Part shown: piece by piece, positions 59,634-64,000 of the stretch | Numbering within the stretch: position 1 is the first letter of the stretch | Layout of the letters: every line of letters starts with the position of its first letter | DNA from: Symbiodinium natans | Lineage: Eukaryota > Sar > Dinophyceae > Suessiales > Symbiodiniaceae | Direction: 5' to 3' | Assembly (NCBI GenBank): GCA_905221605.1 | Contig: CAJNDS010002089.1 | Location: 299,793 to 363,792, forward strand | Length of the DNA stretch: 64,000 nt | Position numbers and translations under genes: made by a program | Notes under the pieces: generated by a model | Seen by the model: only the letters and a program-made list of their open reading frames with translations | Databases searched by the model: none | What the model was told of the DNA's origin: nothing

Positions 59634-61138
59634 TACAGCTCTTTCCCTGATCTTCTTCACTCCCAACTTCCAACCGATACAACCGTGATGATGTAAATGT
59701 CTGGGCCCGAAATGGTTCTTACTGCACACCCCGCCCCCCCCCCCCCCCCAATTCCCCATTTCGTTCATTCCGGCATGAAAATCGGAACCTCCTGCACACT
59801 GGGAACTGGGTCCTCGTCCTACTGGGACGCCCTCGAATAAAGCTGCATCTTGAAGCAGGGTTTGTGATGTGACCTGCGGGTGTTTACAATTTAACGGCCA
59901 ACTCTGGCAAAGTCTAGCACATCCCGCGCATCCGCCCGCAACGCCAGGCTCACCCCCCCCCCCCCCCATTGTGTCAATGCCTGCCACATGCCCAGGAACA
60001 GATTCCGAGCCCCCAAACTCCAAGACTCTACACATCTCTGCACCCCAATCTAGCCTCCTTGGGTGGAGATGAGATAGTCTGAGATCTCAAAACTGAAACC
60101 GTCTTGGGCAAAAGCCCTGAAATCCCCTGAAACTGAATCCCCGGGCGGCCTCTCGTAGCCGAGCCAAGAACAGCACCTCACCGCTGCCGGGGTCCTTGAA
60201 GTGAAGCATCAAGCCTCGGAAGTTGGTTTTCCTTAAGGAAGTCCCTCATATACATCCCCCTCATATACATTCCCTCAGCGTTAAGTGGGGCATACCAGGG
60301 CGTACTCTTCCGGTCTCAGTCCAGCCAGTACTGGTCGTCTGGCGATCTCGCGCAGGGATGCGCAGGGTGGCATGGTGACGAGTTAAAAGTAGGGTCTAGT
60401 CTAGGCCGCAGGCTTTGCAAAGCGGCATCAGGCAAGGTGCAAACTGAAGCAAGGCATGTTCACCCTCAGAAGGCCGCGTCCCTCATCCCTTCACCTGGTG
60501 AGCCCGGCAGGGGCACTTGAAACTCTCCCGATAGTCCCAGCGGCGCAAGAGCAAGATCAGCACGAAGCAGACCATGAACCTGCCGTGAGGTGCAATTCGG
60601 AACCATCGGGAAAAACCGAACGCTTTTAAGTCTCTGGCTTGTGACACGTGGTATACCTTGGGCCAGATGTCAGAGGTCTGGGCCTCGACTGCGGCCTGGA
60701 CGAATTACTTGCCATGAAGTATGGCCTATAACTCTATAACCCGTCAGGGCTTGTCAAGACTCTCCAAGCCGTTCAACCTCTGGCCCAGTAGCCGGTACAC
60801 CATCACATCGGTATAAACGAAAATGAACGAAAATAACAGAAACCCTTGAACCTTTGACCAAAAGAACATAATAAAACTCAACCATTTGCAGGTTCTTTGC
60901 CAGCCTCCCCAATGCGATCCAAGAGGCTCCATTAGGAAAATTGTAGAGGCCTTGGCGATCGGCGCCCAGAGTTTAAGGTTTCACGGGTTTAGGCCGTCCA
61001 GGCCTCTAGGACTCTAGGTACAAAGGGTGATTTGTCCGACGGAAGCACCCGCTAACATCTGGGTTCGGCCCAGGACAAGCTTCCCTTTTTCTTGCTTTCC
61101 TTCTTGGCGGCTTGAGGCTACGAGGCCCCCCCCACGTA
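59634..61138. other. Apparently non-coding stretch with C-rich runs
   Basis: C runs lie at about 59,733-59,749 and 59,955-59,968. No gene is seen. Confidence 0.45.
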
Positions 61139-61195
61139 GTCCTCTTCTTCTTCTACGAGGCATGAAGGGGCCGAAACCCCCCCGCGCGCTCAGGC
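61139..61195 (+). repeat. Short CTT run followed by GAAGGGGCC/CCCCCCC hairpin
   Basis: CCTCTTCTTCTTCTACGAGG, CATGAAGGGGCCGAAACCCCCCCGCGCGC, the same layout as 4.33, 33.5 and 47.6 kb. Confidence 0.6.
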
Positions 61196-62344
61196 GCTCC
61201 CAGCGCACGCGGTCCGTCCACAGGTGAAGACTGCGGCTCCCCCCCCTGCAAATGCGATTCCCCGCCGCCAGCGGATGTAGGGCCTTAGTACCTTAGCATA
61301 GTCCTCTCTCTCTCTCTTGGAAAAATCCCAGTGGTTCTCAGTCCCAGGCCACGAGGTATGGCCACTGTGCGATGGCCTGGCAGTTGGAGTTGTTGGGGCG
61401 CTGTCGGAATTGCTTGTCGCACACCCCGAGCGTGGTACACGGCCAGCAAGCTCAAGCGTAGAACCAAAGCCTCAAGCTCAAAAACGTCGCCGCCTTCGTT
61501 TCTTTGCCTTCGTTCGCATAGACCTGGCTCCTTGGCCCCGCACGACTATCTTTTCAATATCGGCTCAATGGACTTTACTCTGTAAATGGCTAGAAATCCA
61601 ACAATGCAGAGCGGAGGAAGCCTCTCTTTGTGCACAGATGCCGGGACTTCACAAACGTAGGAATATTATGGCCGCGGATCGAGTCACACAACTTCTACTT
61701 TCTGTTCTCACAGACGGGTTGCTGCCGCGAGCGACCAGCTCGAACACGGTAATGTGCGCTTCTAATGCGCCCTTCTAGTACACTCAAAAACTCAAGTCCC
61801 TGAGCCCCGAATCGACGGAAAGAGTTTGCTCTGCTGACGGCGACGCACGCTTTACGAAATCCTCCTCAGTCATCCTACATCCTACGGATTCCTTCTAAGC
61901 CATGTGGCTGAGCGCATTGCAAGAAGCACGCGTCCGTTTGTGTGGTTTTCTGCTTCCAGTAAGTAAGTGCACGCGAGTTCTCAATCCAGGCTCTCAAAGG
62001 CCTTCCTTTTCCGCGCGACAAATGGCGACAAAAGGCCTGCGCGCAGGCGGGAAGAGTCGCATCTAGAATAACCCTAGAAAGGCATTCTGCGGCCGGGTGG
62101 CGGCGAGATGAGCTCCTGCTGAAAAAGACGGTAACCTCGGCACAGAGTTGTCAGCGTGTTTCCTGCTGGGGTAGCTTGGCCTGAGGGCAGTTCCACCCTT
62201 AGAGCCAGGGCGAAGGACAAAAACGACTTTTCTATGTTGAGCCAAGTCGGATCCATGTGGACAAGCACAACCGAAAGAGGGCAACCAAGCTATACAAGTA
62301 GCACTGTAGCTGTCGTGGGCACCACGCACAAGGCACATGCCCTC
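61196..62344. other. Apparently non-coding stretch
   Basis: A 153-codon plus frame (61,317-61,778) has no recognisable motif and is overlapped by other plus frames. Nothing else is seen. Confidence 0.4.
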
Positions 62345-62535
62345 CCATGTGCAAACAATGCTCGCACATGACGGGTTGGCTCAAAAAGGCGTCAGGGCCG
62401 GAGGGTTTGCAAAAACATGGCATGATGCTGTCAAAAGAAAGCTCGCCCGACTTTAAAAATGAGGCGGGGGTTGCGGGCGGTGGCGGGGGGGTCAGCCCCC
62501 CCCCCCCCACTTGCAAACACTATGGGAGTTGCTCA
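62345..62535 (-). repeat. Probable diverged copies of the ~68-bp dispersed repeat
   Basis: GTGCAAACAATGCTCGCACATGACGGGTTGGCTCAAAAAGGCGTCA (62,346-62,392) matches the reverse of the 11.8-kb repeat. TTTGCAAAAACATGGCATGATG (about 62,406) and ACTTGCAAACACTATGG next to a C run (about 62,510) are weaker partial matches. Confidence 0.5.
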
Positions 62536-62995
62536 CGTGGGCTTTAGAAGGATGCAACCAGAGAGTATTTGCAGCAATTCCTCTCGACCGCATGATGCCG
62601 CTGCTGCTCTTCAGAGCTCGTTTAGTTTCCTTCCTCGGTTCCATGGCTCCTCGGTTCCGTGCTTGCCCTCCTTGTCTCCCTTTCTTCCCTTCTTCTTTTC
62701 TGGCTTTCTTCGGGCTTTCCCTTCGTACCTCCTTCCCGCAGTTTGATACTCCAATAGTTCTTGTGGACACGTAAAAGAAGTTGTTTTGATCCGTGTGTCG
62801 AAAGCATACCGCTATCCTGTCGGGCCTTGTGTCACTTTGCAAGACATCCCCATGCCGGAAGAGGGTCATGGCTCTTGGCAGCTCTTTTCCAAGCAGCAGA
62901 ATGGCATGTAGTGCAGTGGCCAGGGCTGCATACCATTCTAGGGCATTAAGCGATATTAAGCGGCTGCTCTTGCCGAATGAGCGGGGAGTCCTCAA
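62492..62995 (-). CDS. Open frame of 167 codons, first half protein-like, unknown
   Basis: From ATG 62,993-62,995 the first 80 codons have a plausible protein composition (NALEWYAALATALHAILLLG, MTLFRHGDVLQSD, DRIAVCFRHTDQNNFFY). From about 62,740 the frame enters a purine-rich stretch (Arg/Lys/Glu) and ends in a poly-G-derived Gly run, so the 3' half is not credible. It could be a truncated exon. No family is recognised. Confidence 0.2.
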   Translation of the reverse strand: MRTPRSFGKSSRLISLNALEWYAALATALHAILLLGKELPRAMTLFRHGDVLQSDTRPDRIAVCFRHTDQNNFFYVSTRTIGVSNCGKEVRRESPKKARKEEGKKGRQGGQARNRGAMEPRKETKRALKSSSGIMRSRGIAANTLWLHPSKAHVSNSHSVCKWGGGG

Positions 62996-64000
62996 GACCT
63001 GGAACCAGCAAAGTGACTAGCCATGTTCCGCAATCAGCTAAGCCCAGGAATCTACTACGAACTGAGAAGCTGCTGACCACCCACTCCCGAACCAAGCCGA
63101 AATGTTTGATCATTGAATCTGCCCCAGCTGGCAGAGTGATGTTGGCCCGACCTTTCCCTTCACCCTCTCAACTGCAAAAGCCTCAATCCCACCCACCGCA
63201 GAACGACTTAGGCGAGAGCCTTGCCATGCGATCATGGCCCTTAGCTGCAGCACCGTCATCGACATCAGGTGCTGAGCTCTCCAGACTCACGTGACCGAGC
63301 CCTCAGAAAGCCTCAGAGCCAAGAAGCGCCAGGAACACACCCTGGAGTGCAACTCCAGTTCGCTTGCGCAGCACCATGGCTGTTGAATGCTGGTGAGGGA
63401 TGGAGTGCGAAGCTGGAAGCGCTGAGACGCTCTGATTGTGAGACTTCAGCTGAACCTTCTCGATGGACGATGTGCTTCTAGATGCTGGAGGAAGGGCTTG
63501 CTGCTTTGCAAAAGCAGCCGCAGTCGCTCTGCGACTGCGCTACGCTGCCACTCCTCCGCAAAACATCTGCACAGAGCCAGAACGCACCACGCGCCGGCAA
63601 GCTGGTCTAGGGAGTCTAGGGCGGGTTCTCAAGCTTTCGATAGTTTTCGGGCCTCGCTGCCATTTCGATTGTCATGACTCGGGCTGGCGTTCACAGTCAG
63701 GAACCACAATCACCATTCCCCGTTCCCAAACAAACGTCGAGCGTGGAGTCTTCAGGGCATCGTAGTCATGGAAGCATGTTCTCTATGTTTGGGGAGCGAT
63801 TATAGCAGCCATGTGCGGAAGTTGGGTCATGCTGTCCCAAAAAACTCAGCTGCCCTGTAATCCATAAGGCAAGAAAAGAAAGGCTTCATCGACCCCTTTT
63901 CGGGGCTCCAGAAACTGAACGCCCAAGCGTCAACAAACAATGCGGAACCGGGCGACACCCCGTATCGCCTGGATCTGCCTCATCTCGTCGCCCAAGCGGC
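62996..64000. other. Apparently non-coding stretch to window end
   Basis: Short overlapping frames only. I see no repeat or motif. Confidence 0.45.

Noticed and set aside
62376-62386. TTGGCTCAA, resembling part of the dinoflagellate spliced leader
   Set aside because: Only about nine bases match, and it lies inside a diverged dispersed repeat. No upstream CCGTAGCCATTT is present.

Overview
This looks like nuclear DNA from a protist with very low gene density, most probably a dinoflagellate. Three things point that way. (i) The interstitial telomere-type repeats are (CCCTAAA)n/(TTTAGGG)n, at 11.1, 27.5 and 57.5 kb. (ii) A minus-strand gene near 21 kb encodes the alternating cysteine and small-hydrophobic segments that I associate with dinoflagellate proteins. 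(iii) There is a bacteriorhodopsin-type fragment near 54 kb, a family common in dinoflagellates. The genus cannot be fixed from this window. I found no spliced-leader sequence, tRNA, rRNA, bacterial operon or CRISPR array.

Most of the 64 kb is moderately GC-rich, apparently non-coding sequence studded with microsatellites (AC, CT, CTT, TA, GAT), long C or G homopolymers, minisatellites and palindrome arrays. Most open reading frames are chance frames; many run across simple repeats on both strands. Only three loci carry protein signal I can tie to a family, and all three are broken or intron-split: the 20.7-21.5 kb gene, the 53.9-54.3 kb rhodopsin fragment and the 43.6-44.5 kb lipase-like remnant.

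Layout: 1-8.9 kb is repeat-poor sequence with a CT-rich block at 4.2-4.7 kb. At 8.97-9.66 kb a TA/poly-C segment leads into nested palindromes centred on CTCGAG. 11.1-12.1 kb holds a telomere-like tract, three copies of a dispersed repeat of about 68 bp and (GGGTTC)n. 20.7-21.5 kb is the dinoflagellate-type gene. 27.4-28.5 kb holds telomere repeats, reverse-oriented copies of the 68-bp repeat and a CT-flanked GC-rich repeat. 38.9-39.8 kb is a long AC tract followed by a minisatellite of about 80 bp. 42.6-44.85 kb is a composite element. 53.9-54.3 kb is the rhodopsin fragment. 57.5-58.8 kb is degenerate telomere sequence followed by a higher-order tandem array.

The most interesting locus is 42.6-44.85 kb. 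Inverted TA/poly-C ends flank a 147-bp tandem repeat carrying two palindromes per unit, followed by a sharply AT-rich island with a decayed class-3-lipase-like gene and further ORF fragments. I read it as a degenerate endogenous element of a DNA virus or polinton-like element of protists. The 9-kb palindrome array begins with the same TA-GCTCAC-poly-C motif and may be a relative.
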